In this document: positions 1 through 8,209 of the stretch, in pieces | Numbering within the stretch: the first letter of the stretch is position 1 | Layout: every line of letters begins with the position of its first letter | Assembly (NCBI GenBank): GCA_003250835.1 | Contig: QKJL01000018.1 | Location: 1 to 42,350, forward strand | DNA from: Alphaproteobacteria bacterium | Lineage (GTDB): Bacteria; Pseudomonadota; Alphaproteobacteria; Rs-D84; SZUA-605 | Direction of reading: 5' to 3' | DNA: 42,350 nucleotides | Made by a program: the position numbers and the translations under genes | The notes under the pieces: generated by a model | Told to the model about the DNA's origin: nothing | Database searches by the model: none | The model's input: the letters and a program-made list of their open reading frames with translations, nothing else

Positions 1-28
1 TTTTTTTACTATTAATATATTCAAAAAG

Positions 29-49
29 ATAGCCCCAGACAGGGGCTAT
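29..49 (-). terminator. Intrinsic terminator of first DGSI gene
   Basis: An 8-bp perfect stem (ATAGCCCC/GGGGCTAT) with a 5-nt loop is followed on the minus strand by CTTTTTG. It lies just after the stop codon of the gene at 53-391. Confidence 0.85.
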
Positions 50-52
50 TAC

Positions 53-391
53 TTAATATGCATATTGATATGATGAAGGTCTCCCTTCTTGTAACATTTG
101 ATTAATTAAAATCAATACTCTCACCCACTTCGTTTTTTTACCATACAAAGGTGAGACGTTTGTAATAAAACGATCTATTTCACGACCGTTTTTAAATATT
201 ATTTTTAGATGCCCTGCTTGTGAATATCTAATATTCAAAGCATGTTTCCTTTCCTTTTTATCCAGACGATTTACTTGACCGCCCAGAAAAGAGAAAAAAT
301 ACTCTCCATTTGCCATTATCCCCAATATGCTTCCATCAGGGTATTCATGTTGTTCAATGAATGTGACTTCTTTTAATTTTAGATTACTCAT
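53..391 (-). CDS. Small DGSI-motif protein, copy 1 (unknown function)
   Basis: This 112-residue protein belongs to no family I recognise. Near residue 18 it has the motif YPDGSI followed by a short aromatic strand and a GG pair, and near the C-terminus a basic patch GKKTKWVRV. The same order (DGSI, aromatic segment, GG or G, basic patch) appears in the next two minus-strand genes at 497-811 and 920-1288, so I read the three as diverged tandem paralogues. There is no signal peptide or membrane helix, and the protein is probably cytoplasmic and basic. The gene is monocistronic: a strong promoter lies upstream (432-460) and a terminator immediately downstream (29-49). The start is preceded by an AT-rich leader with no Shine-Dalgarno sequence. 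Function is unknown; the coding call is supported by the bracketing signals and the paralogy. Confidence 0.7.
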   Translation of the reverse strand: MSNLKLKEVTFIEQHEYPDGSILGIMANGEYFFSFLGGQVNRLDKKERKHALNIRYSQAGHLKIIFKNGREIDRFITNVSPLYGKKTKWVRVLILINQMLQEGRPSSYQYAY

Positions 392-431
392 AAGGCTTAT
401 AATTTAGGTGTAACTTCTAGTTGGTTATTTT

Positions 432-460
432 TTTATATACCCCTTCTTTATTTTTGTCAA
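432..460 (-). promoter_or_regulatory. Sigma70-type promoter of DGSI gene 1
   Basis: On the minus strand TTGACA (455-460) and TATAAA (432-437) are separated by 17 nt. The predicted start near 425 gives a leader of about 35 nt before the ATG at 391, without a Shine-Dalgarno sequence. Confidence 0.8.
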
Positions 461-473
461 ACATCAAAAAAAG

Positions 474-493
474 AAGGTCCCTTTCGGGACCTT
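474..493 (-). terminator. Intrinsic terminator of DGSI gene 2
   Basis: AAGGTCCC/GGGACCTT stem with a 4-nt loop, followed on the minus strand by CTTTTTTTG. It sits between the stop of the gene at 497-811 and the promoter of the next cassette. Confidence 0.88.
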
Positions 494-496
494 TCA

Positions 497-811
497 TTAA
501 AAAGCTGCTACAAGTCTTCTTAAACGAACTCTTACTCTCATTCGCTTAATTTTTTTCCCTCTTAAAGGGAATAATTTTTTTTCCGCTAAAATTTGTTCTA
601 CAGAAGTTTCAAGGTTTTTATTTCCTTCCCTCCACTCCAATATATTCCGCACCCCATCATAACGATGCTGATCTGGAATATAATTTAAAGATTTAGCGTT
701 TTTCATATTTGGTGGAAGTATATCCTTTTTTCCACCTTGAAAAAAGAAACTAAATTCGTTTTTTTTGTTAACGGTCATGATACTGCCATCATAAAAATTC
801 GTTTTAGCCAT
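497..811 (-). CDS. Small DGSI-motif protein, copy 2 (unknown function)
   Basis: This 104-residue, strongly basic protein has no family assignment. Near residue 8 it carries FYDGSIM, then a Phe-rich strand ending in QGGKK, and near the C-terminus GKKIKRMRVRVRLRRL. These line up with YPDGSIL, FLGGQ and GKKTKWVRV in the neighbour at 53-391. The cassette has its own promoter (853-881) and terminator (474-493). The leader contains the AACCTATTATT element (832-843) and no Shine-Dalgarno site. The Arg/Lys-rich end could bind nucleic acid, but that is only a guess from composition. Confidence 0.7.
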   Translation of the reverse strand: MAKTNFYDGSIMTVNKKNEFSFFFQGGKKDILPPNMKNAKSLNYIPDQHRYDGVRNILEWREGNKNLETSVEQILAEKKLFPLRGKKIKRMRVRVRLRRLVAAF

Positions 812-831
812 AGTATAATTTTTATTTGATT

Positions 832-843
832 AATAATAGGTTT
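832..843 (-). repeat. Leader element AAACCTATTATT, copy at DGSI gene 2
   Basis: Read on the minus strand this is AAACCTATTATT, a few bases after the predicted transcription start of the gene at 497-811. Identical 12-mers occur at 30775-30786 and 31094-31105 and close variants at 30195, 32789 and 35662. Confidence 0.6.
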
Positions 844-852
844 TTCATAATT

Positions 853-881
853 TTTATATAAGAGAATTCTTTTTTTGTCAA
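853..881 (-). promoter_or_regulatory. Sigma70-type promoter of DGSI gene 2
   Basis: TTGACA (876-881), 17-nt spacer, TATAAA (853-858), all on the minus strand. Predicted start near 846, 35 nt before the ATG. Confidence 0.82.
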
Positions 882-891
882 CGCATAAAAA

Positions 892-911
892 AAAGAGCCT
901 GAAGGCTCTTT
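892..911 (-). terminator. Intrinsic terminator of DGSI gene 3
   Basis: AAAGAGCC/GGCTCTTT stem with a 4-nt loop, followed on the minus strand by TTTTTATG. It directly abuts the promoter of the next cassette. Confidence 0.88.
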
Positions 912-919
912 CTTTTATA

Positions 920-1288
920 TTATGAGGCAAATGCCCACATCTTCTTTAAAAGGTTTTTCTTGAGAGGGATACAATCCACCTCCGGATCATATCTTTTCAA
1001 CTCATTTTTTTTATCCGTTATTTCCACCACTCTCGTTTTAGGATCATACTTCATTAAAGCATATTTAGGTGAACGAATAATTTTTTCAAGATTACCTTTA
1101 TAAATAAAAATTGATGACAAGTTTACACAAATGCCGATTATACTCCCATCTTCTGGAAAATAATCAATCTTTACAAATTTTTCATCCCTGTAAAGCTCTT
1201 CCCCATGCACAGTGAGAATGAAAGTAATTCCATCCTCACTCACGACCTTTGTTTGGTCACGGTACGTTAATTTCTCTTTATAATTCAT
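920..1288 (-). CDS. Small DGSI-motif protein, copy 3 (unknown function)
   Basis: I place the start at the ATG at 1288, giving 122 residues. A longer reading from 1354 would begin inside the promoter (-10 at 1335-1340). The protein has FPEDGSIIGICVN near residue 47, close to YPDGSILGIMANG of copy 1, then KYALMKYDP, matching KHALNIRYS of copy 1, and a C-terminal PLKKNLLKKMW, comparable with the basic tails of copies 1 and 2. It is the most acidic and longest of the three, with about 40 extra residues at the N-terminus. It is soluble by appearance. The leader has two AACCTAT copies and no Shine-Dalgarno sequence. Function unknown. Confidence 0.7.
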   Translation of the reverse strand: MNYKEKLTYRDQTKVVSEDGITFILTVHGEELYRDEKFVKIDYFPEDGSIIGICVNLSSIFIYKGNLEKIIRSPKYALMKYDPKTRVVEITDKKNELKRYDPEVDCIPLKKNLLKKMWAFAS

Positions 1289-1334
1289 TATTATATAGGT
1301 TTTATAGGTTGCATAATAAAAAATACTTGTATCC

Positions 1335-1364
1335 ATCTTAGCAAATACAAGCATTTTTCGTCAA
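1335..1364 (-). promoter_or_regulatory. Promoter of DGSI gene 3
   Basis: TTGACG (1359-1364), 18-nt spacer and TAAGAT (1335-1340) on the minus strand. It fixes the gene start at 1288 rather than at the upstream ATG at 1354. Confidence 0.7.
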
Positions 1365-1379
1365 TCACTAATTTAGGAT

Positions 1380-2396
1380 TTATTTCTTCTTATCAAAAAG
1401 AGTTGGTTCCCCCGGACTTAAATTATTTAGGAATGGATTTTCTCCCACCGTTTTTGTTTTTAGATTATTCATTAATTCTTCGTTACTGATTTGTTCAATA
1501 TTTTCAGCTTTTAATGGTAAAATTTTTTCTTCTATATTTGATGTATTTATAAAATCAGTTTCATCAATTCCTTCTTCTTTTATCACCACAGTTTCTTTTA
1601 TTTCTTCGGTATGTTCTATTTTTACTGTTGATTGAGATTGTTTAGCAGCCGCCTGCGCTTTTATTTTATCTGCCAATGTTTCTTCTTTTACTTCTTGTTC
1701 ATGTGCTTCATTAAATGCTTTCATCAAGATATCGTATACACGTCCCAATGATCCTTCTTCCATAAATTGAATAATGAATTGATCACGGTCATAACTTTGT
1801 AATGCTTTTAGGAAACGATCAAAACGTATTGTAAACAAACTCATTTCTTGAGATAACGTTTGATTCTTTTTAAAGTTACGGCGGATTTCTTCATAAATTG
1901 ATGGATTTTTTTCAATTGCACGTAAAAAACTGCGGCACAACACCCATAGATCTTGTGTTTCTGGACGCGAGTCGATTGATGGCAATTCTGGTAAAATTGC
2001 TGCTCTGCGGATTATGCGACGGAGCGTTTCATAAAAATCTTGGTAAATAATTGGTAAGTGATTGAAAAACTGAGATGTATATCCCATATGACGCAATTCA
2101 ATTAGATTCTTTGTAATTGCTTCTAGTCCTTCAAGTGCGATTCGATTTTCAGTGAACAATTTTTTGAATTTTTGATCATCTTCAGTTTCTTTTAATTGTG
2201 TAAAGAAAAAATTTAACCCTAAAAGGATAACCAAGATTGGAAAAAAGAATAAAAATGTACGCGTTGCAAATAATCCATTAATTCCATTTCCGACTCCTTG
2301 AATTTCTGCGGTCGAATCAGGTGCACTAGCAATGATTAAGGCCCAAATAGCCCCTGTTATAACTAATATAGATGTACTGATAAGTAATTTACGCAT
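1380..2396 (-). CDS. Two-helix membrane protein with long cytoplasmic tail (unknown)
   Basis: The 338-residue product has two hydrophobic segments, roughly residues 4-24 and 47-65, and then a long soluble region. Residues 70-230 look mainly helical, with many charged and aromatic residues. From about 240 the chain becomes acidic, Gln/Lys/Glu-rich and low in complexity. The C-terminus ends in a short Pro-containing segment and KKK. The layout resembles the protein at 26095-27423 (two N-terminal helices, low-complexity linker), although I see no clear sequence match. The start has a good Shine-Dalgarno site (AAGAGGAA, about 8 nt upstream), unlike the DGSI genes beside it. No family is recognised; a role in the cell envelope is possible but not shown. 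Confidence 0.7.
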   Translation of the reverse strand: MRKLLISTSILVITGAIWALIIASAPDSTAEIQGVGNGINGLFATRTFLFFFPILVILLGLNFFFTQLKETEDDQKFKKLFTENRIALEGLEAITKNLIELRHMGYTSQFFNHLPIIYQDFYETLRRIIRRAAILPELPSIDSRPETQDLWVLCRSFLRAIEKNPSIYEEIRRNFKKNQTLSQEMSLFTIRFDRFLKALQSYDRDQFIIQFMEEGSLGRVYDILMKAFNEAHEQEVKEETLADKIKAQAAAKQSQSTVKIEHTEEIKETVVIKEEGIDETDFINTSNIEEKILPLKAENIEQISNEELMNNLKTKTVGENPFLNNLSPGEPTLFDKKK

Positions 2397-2520
2397 GTTA
2401 TTGATTCCTCTTGATTTTTTTATTTTATTTCTCTTTTTATGCCTTTATTTTACCTCAAAATGGTACAGAATCATAGCCTTTCTTTATTTTTTTTTGAGTC
2501 AAGTGGAAAATTTGCAAAAA

Positions 2521-2569
2521 CCACTATATTTTCGGTTGCATTGCATTCTTATAATACTATATATTGTAT
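2521..2569 (+). promoter_or_regulatory. Promoter with tandem NrdR-box-like sites upstream of nrdD
   Basis: Two 16-bp sites resemble the NrdR consensus ACACWATATATWGTGT. The better one is ATACTATATATTGTAT at 2554-2569; the weaker is CCACTATATTTTCGGT at 2521-2536. They start 33 bp apart, about three helical turns, as is usual for NrdR pairs. A TATAAT -10 hexamer (2550-2555) overlaps the edge of the downstream box, and the -35 region falls in or near the upstream one, a repressor-like geometry. NrdR is known to control ribonucleotide reductase genes. No nrdR gene is in the window. Confidence 0.7.
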
Positions 2570-2683
2570 CTACAAGGGAAAGGAAAAACACTAAATCGTT
2601 GTGTTTCTCTCACATTGAATTAAGAAATTCTTTTTAATTCAATAATATATGAAAAAATATCTAAAGGGAAGGGAGATAGGGAA

Positions 2684-4747
2684 ATGCCAAAATCAGAGGC
2701 ACCTACACAATTTAAGACTACTTTAAAAAGCGTTATTACACGCAAAGGCGAAAAAGTTGATTTTACCGCAGATCGTATTTTCGAAGCGATTTGTGCTGCT
2801 GCTCTGGAAACAGGTGAATTTAAAGCCGATCAAGCAGCTGTTATTACTAAAAAAGTCGTTCGCATCTTAGAAAAAAAATATAAATCCCCTGATTCTTGCC
2901 CATCTATTGAAGAAATCCAAGATACTGTTGAATTAACCCTTGCAAATAATGATCATTTTGAAACTGCAAGGGCTTATATTATGTACCGTCAAAAACGTGA
3001 CTTAGCTCGTGAAGATGATCGCGTAATGATTGACGTTCAAGAATCTATGGAAGATTACTTGAAACAACTTGATTGGCGTGTAAATGAAAATGCTAATCAA
3101 GGTTATTCTCTTGGTGGAATGATCCTTAATAATGCTGGTAAAATTACAGCTAATTATTGGTTATCACACGTTTATCCAAAAGAAATTGGTGAAGCGCACC
3201 GTAATGGTGATTATCACATCCATGACCTTTCAATGCTTGCAGGTTACTGTGCTGGATGGTCATTGCGTACTTTATTAGAAGAAGGTTTCAATGGCGTACC
3301 TGGATTTATCGAATCAGGGGCTCCTAAACATTTATCAGCTGCTGTTGGTCAAATGGTTAACTTTATGGGAACTCTTCAAAACGAATTTGCTGGGGCACAA
3401 GCGTTTAGTTCTGTTGATACTTATCTTGCTCCATATATTAAATTAGATAACTTGCCATATGAACGTGTTAAACAATGCATGCAAGAATTAATCTTTAATT
3501 TAAATGTTCCATCACGTTGGGGAACTCAAACACCATTTACAAACTTCACTTTTGATTGGGTTTGTCCTGAAGATTTACGTTCTGTGAAACCTTTGATTGG
3601 TGGTAAACCAGTAGATTTCACTTATGCAGATCTACAAGAAGAAATGGATATGATTAACCGTTCTTATATCGAAGTGATGACAGAAGGTGATATCAAAGGT
3701 CGTCCATTTACATTCCCTATTCCAACATACAACATCACAAATGATTTTCCTTGGGAATCACCTGCGATGGAACCATTGTTTGAAATGACTGCAAAATATG
3801 GATTACCTTATTTCCAAAATTTTGTGAACTCAGATTTAAAACCAACTGATGTGCGTTCAATGTGCTGTCGTTTACGTTTAGATGTTAAAGAGCTTTTAAA
3901 GCGTGGTAATGGGCTTTTTGGTTCTGCTGAACAAACTGGTTCAATTGGTGTGGTTACAATTAACTGTGCACGTTTAGGATACCTTTTCAAAGGTAATAAG
4001 GAAGCTTTGCTTGCTCGTCTTGATCAATTATTGAACATGGCAAAGAAAAGTTTGGAAATTAAACGTAAAACAATCAAACGTTTATTAGATGGTGGACTTT
4101 ATCCATTTACAAAACGTTATCTTGGTACATTTAATAACCATTTCTCTACTATCGGTGTTAACGCGATGAATGAAATGATCCGTAATTTCACACGCGATCA
4201 AGAAGATATCACAACAGAAGCAGGTCAACGATTGGCAAATGAAGTATTAGATCATATTCGCGATCGCATGGTTCAATTCCAAGAAGAAACAGGTAACTTA
4301 TATAACCTAGAAGCAACACCTGCTGAAGGTGCGATGTACCGTTTTGCTCGTGAAGATAAAAAACGTTTTGATGATATTATACAAGCTGGTACACCTGAAG
4401 CACCGTTTTATACAAACTCATCTCAAATACCAGTAGGTTATACAGATGATCCGTTTAAAGCATTAGATTTACAAGAAACACTTCAAAGCAAATATACAGG
4501 TGGAACAGTGCTTCACATGTATATGGGAGAACGTTTATCTTCTGCTGATGCTGCGAAGAAATTTATCAAAAAGGTATTTGAAAATTATACATTGCCTTAT
4601 TTGACAATCACACCGACATTTTCAATTTGTCCAAAACATGGTTACTTACCAGGCGAACATGAATTCTGTCCAAAATGTGATGCAGAAATTGAACAAGAAA
4701 AAACAAGTTGCCCAGCTTGTGAGATATCAGAAACTGGCACAGAATAA
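2684..4747 (+). CDS. nrdD: Anaerobic (class III) ribonucleotide reductase, large chain lacking the glycyl-radical domain
   Basis: This enzyme reduces ribonucleoside triphosphates to deoxynucleotides without oxygen. Residues ~10-100 form an ATP-cone allosteric domain. The catalytic barrel follows, with the family signatures RSMCCRLRLD (active-site Cys) and GSIGVVTINCARLGY. The C-terminus has a zinc-ribbon-like set, CPKHGY, CPKC and CPAC. In typical NrdD the glycyl-radical loop (RVxGY...RP...N.GK..E) follows this zinc site in the same chain. Here the protein stops after CPACEISETGTE, and that loop is encoded by the next gene (4840-5031). At 687 residues the chain otherwise has full family length. 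A Shine-Dalgarno-like AAGGGAGA precedes the ATG, and NrdR-like boxes lie upstream. It begins a plus-strand cluster with nrdG, trxB and sufBC. Product identity is very secure. Confidence 0.96.
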   Translation: MPKSEAPTQFKTTLKSVITRKGEKVDFTADRIFEAICAAALETGEFKADQAAVITKKVVRILEKKYKSPDSCPSIEEIQDTVELTLANNDHFETARAYIMYRQKRDLAREDDRVMIDVQESMEDYLKQLDWRVNENANQGYSLGGMILNNAGKITANYWLSHVYPKEIGEAHRNGDYHIHDLSMLAGYCAGWSLRTLLEEGFNGVPGFIESGAPKHLSAAVGQMVNFMGTLQNEFAGAQAFSSVDTYLAPYIKLDNLPYERVKQCMQELIFNLNVPSRWGTQTPFTNFTFDWVCPEDLRSVKPLIGGKPVDFTYADLQEEMDMINRSYIEVMTEGDIKGRPFTFPIPTYNITNDFPWESPAMEPLFEMTAKYGLPYFQNFVNSDLKPTDVRSMCCRLRLDVKELLKRGNGLFGSAEQTGSIGVVTINCARLGYLFKGNKEALLARLDQLLNMAKKSLEIKRKTIKRLLDGGLYPFTKRYLGTFNNHFSTIGVNAMNEMIRNFTRDQEDITTEAGQRLANEVLDHIRDRMVQFQEETGNLYNLEATPAEGAMYRFAREDKKRFDDIIQAGTPEAPFYTNSSQIPVGYTDDPFKALDLQETLQSKYTGGTVLHMYMGERLSSADAAKKFIKKVFENYTLPYLTITPTFSICPKHGYLPGEHEFCPKCDAEIEQEKTSCPACEISETGTE

Positions 4748-4839
4748 GAAATTATTCATTTTCAAGTTAAAAGACTTAAAACTTGGAAATGGACATTATT
4801 ACTAAAATTGACTAAACTAAAGGAAAAAGGGAGGAGCTT

Positions 4840-5031
4840 ATGTCAAAACCTGTAAATACACAAAGAACACGTTGTGAAACTTGGACTCGCGCGATGGGAT
4901 ACATCCGTCCGACGGCTAATTTCAATGTTGGAAAAAAATCTGAATATAATGACCGTGTTTACTTTACAGAACAAAAAGCTTTTGCTCAACCTTCACATTG
5001 TGAATTTATGAAAGATAATATTGCAGCTTAG
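4840..5031 (+). CDS. Stand-alone glycyl-radical domain of class III ribonucleotide reductase
   Basis: The 63-residue protein contains the NrdD C-terminal signature: RCETWTRAMGYIRP (residues 11-24), then FNVGKKSEY and DRVYF. Gly20 in RAMGY is the predicted radical site, oxidised by NrdG, and would pass the radical to the active-site Cys of the large chain. In known NrdD proteins this segment is fused to the large chain. Here it has its own start and a strong Shine-Dalgarno site (GGGAGGAG). It lies 92 nt after the nrdD stop in a different frame, so a single frameshift is not an adequate explanation. A short CAAGTT/AACTTG inverted repeat lies in the gap. A 16-residue tail containing a Cys follows the domain. 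A detachable radical subunit recalls the GrcA/YfiD spare part for pyruvate formate-lyase, but exchange is inference. Confidence 0.92.
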   Translation: MSKPVNTQRTRCETWTRAMGYIRPTANFNVGKKSEYNDRVYFTEQKAFAQPSHCEFMKDNIAA

Positions 5032-5084
5032 TTCCATATGGAATTAAGCTCTTTTATCCTTTTTAAACGATTGGAGTAAAATTG

Positions 5085-5768
5085 ATGATTAATGTTGGAG
5101 GGATTGTTCCCTTAACGACTATTGATTTTCCAGGGCGGCTTTCAGCCGTCATTTTTTGCCAGGGATGTCCTCTGCGCTGTGTGTATTGTTCAAATACAGA
5201 ATTATTGGAATGTCGTGAAACTGATTATGATTGGAATAAGATTGTTGCGTTTTTAGAAAAACGTTCAAAGGTATTAGATGGCGTTGTGTTTAGTGGTGGA
5301 GAAGCACTTATGCAACCTGATATTATTCCAGCAATGAAACAAGTTAAAGACATGGGATATGAAGTTGCTGTACACACCAATGGTTTTTACATTGACCGTT
5401 TAAAACAGGCTTTACCATTACTTGATTGGATTGGACTTGATATTAAAACCCTTCCTTCACTTTATCGTCCAATGACAGGTATTCCGAAAAGTGGTGATTA
5501 TGCCATTGAAAGTTTGGATCTTATCTTACAATCAAACGTTCCTTTTGAAGTTCGTACCACTTGCGACCCTCGTTTTTTAACCAAAGAAATTATTCTTGAA
5601 CTTGCACAACTTTTATCTAAAAAAGGTGTGAAACACTATGCTTTACAGGAATATAAACCTTACAATGAAGACAAAACTACTGATGATGAGCGTCAACAAT
5701 TCTTCGTAGATGAAGAGTTTAAGAAAAAAGTTACCTCATTGTTTGACACGGTTGATTTTCGTCGCTAG
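5085..5768 (+). CDS. nrdG: Anaerobic ribonucleotide reductase activating protein (radical SAM)
   Basis: NrdG uses S-adenosylmethionine and a [4Fe-4S] cluster to make the glycyl radical on NrdD, here presumably on the separate small protein at 4840-5031. The N-terminus, GGIVPLTTIDFPGRL, is typical of the NrdG2-type branch. The radical SAM motif CPLRCVYC (Cys-x3-Cys-x2-Cys) lies near residue 30, and FSGGEALMQ follows as the SAM-binding GGE element. I choose the ATG at 5085, 8 nt after GGAG. A TTG one codon earlier (5082) would leave only 5 nt. The 227-residue length is normal for this branch. The gene sits 53 nt after the glycyl-radical gene and before trxB. Confidence 0.95.
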   Translation: MINVGGIVPLTTIDFPGRLSAVIFCQGCPLRCVYCSNTELLECRETDYDWNKIVAFLEKRSKVLDGVVFSGGEALMQPDIIPAMKQVKDMGYEVAVHTNGFYIDRLKQALPLLDWIGLDIKTLPSLYRPMTGIPKSGDYAIESLDLILQSNVPFEVRTTCDPRFLTKEIILELAQLLSKKGVKHYALQEYKPYNEDKTTDDERQQFFVDEEFKKKVTSLFDTVDFRR

Positions 5769-5798
5769 TATACCCATATCAAATAAAAAGGAAAAAAA

Positions 5799-6725
5799 AT
5801 GCGTAGAAAAGTAGTTATTATTGGTGCTGGATGTGCGGGATATACCGCAGCGATTTATGCTGCACGTGCTGGGTTAGAACCAGTTGTTATCACAGGTGAA
5901 AATGTGGGTGGACAATTGACACTTACTCATGAAATTGAAAATTACCCTGGTTTTATTCATCCATTATCTGGAATTGAATTAACTGATAATATGTATGAAC
6001 AAGCTAAACGTTTAGGTGCTGAATTTATTATTGATAATGTGGAAAAAATTTCATCACATTCTCATCCATTTGTTATTCATACATCACAAGATCGCCACAT
6101 TGAAACAGATTCAATTATTCTTGCAACAGGAGCAAGCGCACGTTGGTTACACGTACCTGGTGAAGAACAGTTTCGTGGAAAAGGTGTATCAGCCTGTGCC
6201 ACATGTGATGGATTCTTTTATCGTGGGAAAACAGTCATAGTTATTGGCGGCGGGAACACAGCAGTGTATGAATCTATTTACTTATCAGATATTGCTGAGA
6301 AAGTTTATCATGTACACCGTGGTGATTTTTTCCGATGTGAAAAGGTATTAGAAGAACAATTATTACAAAAAGAAAATGTTGAAATCATCTGGAATTCTGA
6401 AGTAACAGAAATTATGGGTGATCAAGGTGTTGAACGCGCACGTGTTGTTAATCGTCAAACAAATGAAGATCAAATTCTTGAAATTGATGGGATCTTTGTG
6501 GCGATTGGACAAGAACCAAGTACAAAGTTTTTGAAAGGTTCTGTTGACCTTGATGACCGTGGCTTTATTTTAACAAAACCAGATTCAACACAAACAACAA
6601 TTGAAGGTATTTTTGCAGCGGGTGATGCGATGAATCCTACATTCCAACAAGCAATTATTGCAGCGGGAACAGGATGTCAGGCAGCATTAGAAGTTGAAAA
6701 ATATTTAATTAAAAGACAGAAATAG
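5799..6725 (+). CDS. trxB: Thioredoxin reductase
   Basis: The 308-residue flavoprotein transfers electrons from NADPH to thioredoxin. The N-terminal FAD-binding motif GAGCAGYTAAIYAA, the redox-active CATC near residue 135, the NADPH-binding GGGNTAVYE and the C-terminal FAD motif GIFAAGDAM are all present. A weak Shine-Dalgarno site (AAAAGGAAAA) precedes the ATG. Its place directly after nrdG is informative: some class III ribonucleotide reductases, such as that of Neisseria bacilliformis, take electrons from a thioredoxin system rather than formate. The arrangement suggests the same here. No thioredoxin gene is in the window. Confidence 0.96.
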   Translation: MRRKVVIIGAGCAGYTAAIYAARAGLEPVVITGENVGGQLTLTHEIENYPGFIHPLSGIELTDNMYEQAKRLGAEFIIDNVEKISSHSHPFVIHTSQDRHIETDSIILATGASARWLHVPGEEQFRGKGVSACATCDGFFYRGKTVIVIGGGNTAVYESIYLSDIAEKVYHVHRGDFFRCEKVLEEQLLQKENVEIIWNSEVTEIMGDQGVERARVVNRQTNEDQILEIDGIFVAIGQEPSTKFLKGSVDLDDRGFILTKPDSTQTTIEGIFAAGDAMNPTFQQAIIAAGTGCQAALEVEKYLIKRQK

Positions 6726-6770
6726 ACCGTTTTTATACCGTCTTTATCATACAAATAATAGAGGTACAAT

Positions 6771-8201
6771 TTGACGAACGAAATTGCTGATAAATTAAAA
6801 AATATTCCTGAACGTAATGTTCCAATCTTGGAAACAGAAGCATTTCCGAAAGGCTTATCTGAGGATATTATTCTTAAAATCTCTGCTTTGAAAAATGAAC
6901 CAGAATGGATGCTGGATATTCGTTTAAAAGCTTATCGCGCCTGGCTAACTATGACAGAGCCTCATTGGGCTGAATTTGATTATCCACCGATTGATTATCA
7001 AGCGTATTCATATTACGCGACCCCAAAAGATCAAAAGAATGCACCTAAAAATTTAGATGAAGTTGATCCAAAGATTAAAGAAGTTTATGACCGTTTAGGT
7101 ATTCCACTGGAAGAACAAAAACAATTAGCTGGGATTGCCGTTGATGCCGTGATTGATAGCCAATCTGTTGCGACAACTTATCGTAAAGATCTTGCTGATC
7201 TTGGTATTATCTTCTGTTCATTCTCAGAAGCTGTTCAAGAGTATCCTGAGCTTGTAAAGGAATACTTTATGTCTGTTGTTCCGATGAAAGATAATTACTT
7301 TGCTGCACTCAATACAGCGGTATTTTCAGATGGAACATTTGTATACATTCCCAAAGGTGTTAAATGCCCTATTGAACTTTCAACTTACTTCCGTTTAAAT
7401 ACACAAGCTGTTGGACAGTTTGAACGCACGCTTATTATTGCCGAAGAAGGTTCTGAAGTTTCTTACTTAGAAGGTTGTTCTGCGCCGCAATATGATGATA
7501 ATCAATTGCATGCTGCTGTTGTTGAAGTAATCTGTAAAGAAAAATCTAAAGTATTCTATTCCACTGTTCAGAACTGGTACGCTGGGGATGAAAATGGTAA
7601 AGGTGGAATTTATAATTTCGTGACCAAACGTGCAACAACAGAAGCAGATGCATTTATGCGTTGGACTCAGTTAGAAGTTGGTGCGCGTTATACTTGGAAA
7701 TATCCAAGCTGTATTTTAAAGGGAGATCGATCACGTGGTGAATTTTTCAGTATTGCACTGACAAATAAATCTCAAGAAGCTGATACGGGGACAAAAATTA
7801 TTCACCTTGGTAAAAATACGACATCAAATATCGTATCGAAAGGTGTGTCACTTGGTAAATCAACTCAGACTTATCGTGGGTTAGTTCACATTTCTCCGAA
7901 TGCTGATGGTGCCAAAAATGCAACTAAATGTGACAGTTTAATTATTGGGGATAAAGCCTCTGGCCACACTCTTCCTATTAACAAAAATATGAATCCAACT
8001 GCGATCATAGAACATGAAGCGACTACATCTAAGATTAGTGATGAAAAGCTATTCTATTTGCGCGCACGTGGATTAGATGAAGATACTGCAACCGGTTTGA
8101 TTGTGAATGGTTTTTGTAAAGACGTTCTCTCATACCTGCCTATGGAATTTGCGATGGAAGCAAAACAATTAATTGCCCTTCACTTAGAAGGTAAACTTTA
8201 G
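6771..8201 (+). CDS. sufB: Fe-S cluster assembly scaffold SufB
   Basis: SufB forms the scaffold on which Fe-S clusters are built, in complex with the ATPase SufC and usually SufD. The 476-residue length is normal. Family features include the YIPKGV segment, [13 protein letters not shown] and the C-terminal [20 protein letters not shown], with conserved Glu and His. The start is TTG at 6771 with AGAGG a few bases upstream; no in-frame ATG fits the conserved N-terminus. sufC follows after 8 nt, so the two are co-transcribed. sufS, sufU, sufD and sufE are not in this window, which is unusual for a suf operon. Confidence 0.96.
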   Translation: MTNEIADKLKNIPERNVPILETEAFPKGLSEDIILKISALKNEPEWMLDIRLKAYRAWLTMTEPHWAEFDYPPIDYQAYSYYATPKDQKNAPKNLDEVDPKIKEVYDRLGIPLEEQKQLAGIAVDAVIDSQSVATTYRKDLADLGIIFCSFSEAVQEYPELVKEYFMSVVPMKDNYFAALNTAVFSDGTFVYIPKGVKCPIELSTYFRLNTQAVGQFERTLIIAEEGSEVSYLEGCSAPQYDDNQLHAAVVEVICKEKSKVFYSTVQNWYAGDENGKGGIYNFVTKRATTEADAFMRWTQLEVGARYTWKYPSCILKGDRSRGEFFSIALTNKSQEADTGTKIIHLGKNTTSNIVSKGVSLGKSTQTYRGLVHISPNADGAKNATKCDSLIIGDKASGHTLPINKNMNPTAIIEHEATTSKISDEKLFYLRARGLDEDTATGLIVNGFCKDVLSYLPMEFAMEAKQLIALHLEGKL

Positions 8202-8209
8202 GAGTTATT

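Noticed and set aside
2332-2637. Plus-strand frame of about 100 codons before nrdD
   Set aside because: It begins inside the opposite-strand membrane protein gene and runs through the nrdD promoter and NrdR-like boxes.
4748-4839. Possible frameshift or sequencing error splitting nrdD
   Set aside because: The downstream domain has its own Shine-Dalgarno site and ATG, is 92 nt away, and the intervening bases contain stops and a small inverted repeat. One indel would not restore a single chain.
5082-5084. TTG start for nrdG
   Set aside because: The next codon is ATG with better Shine-Dalgarno spacing.
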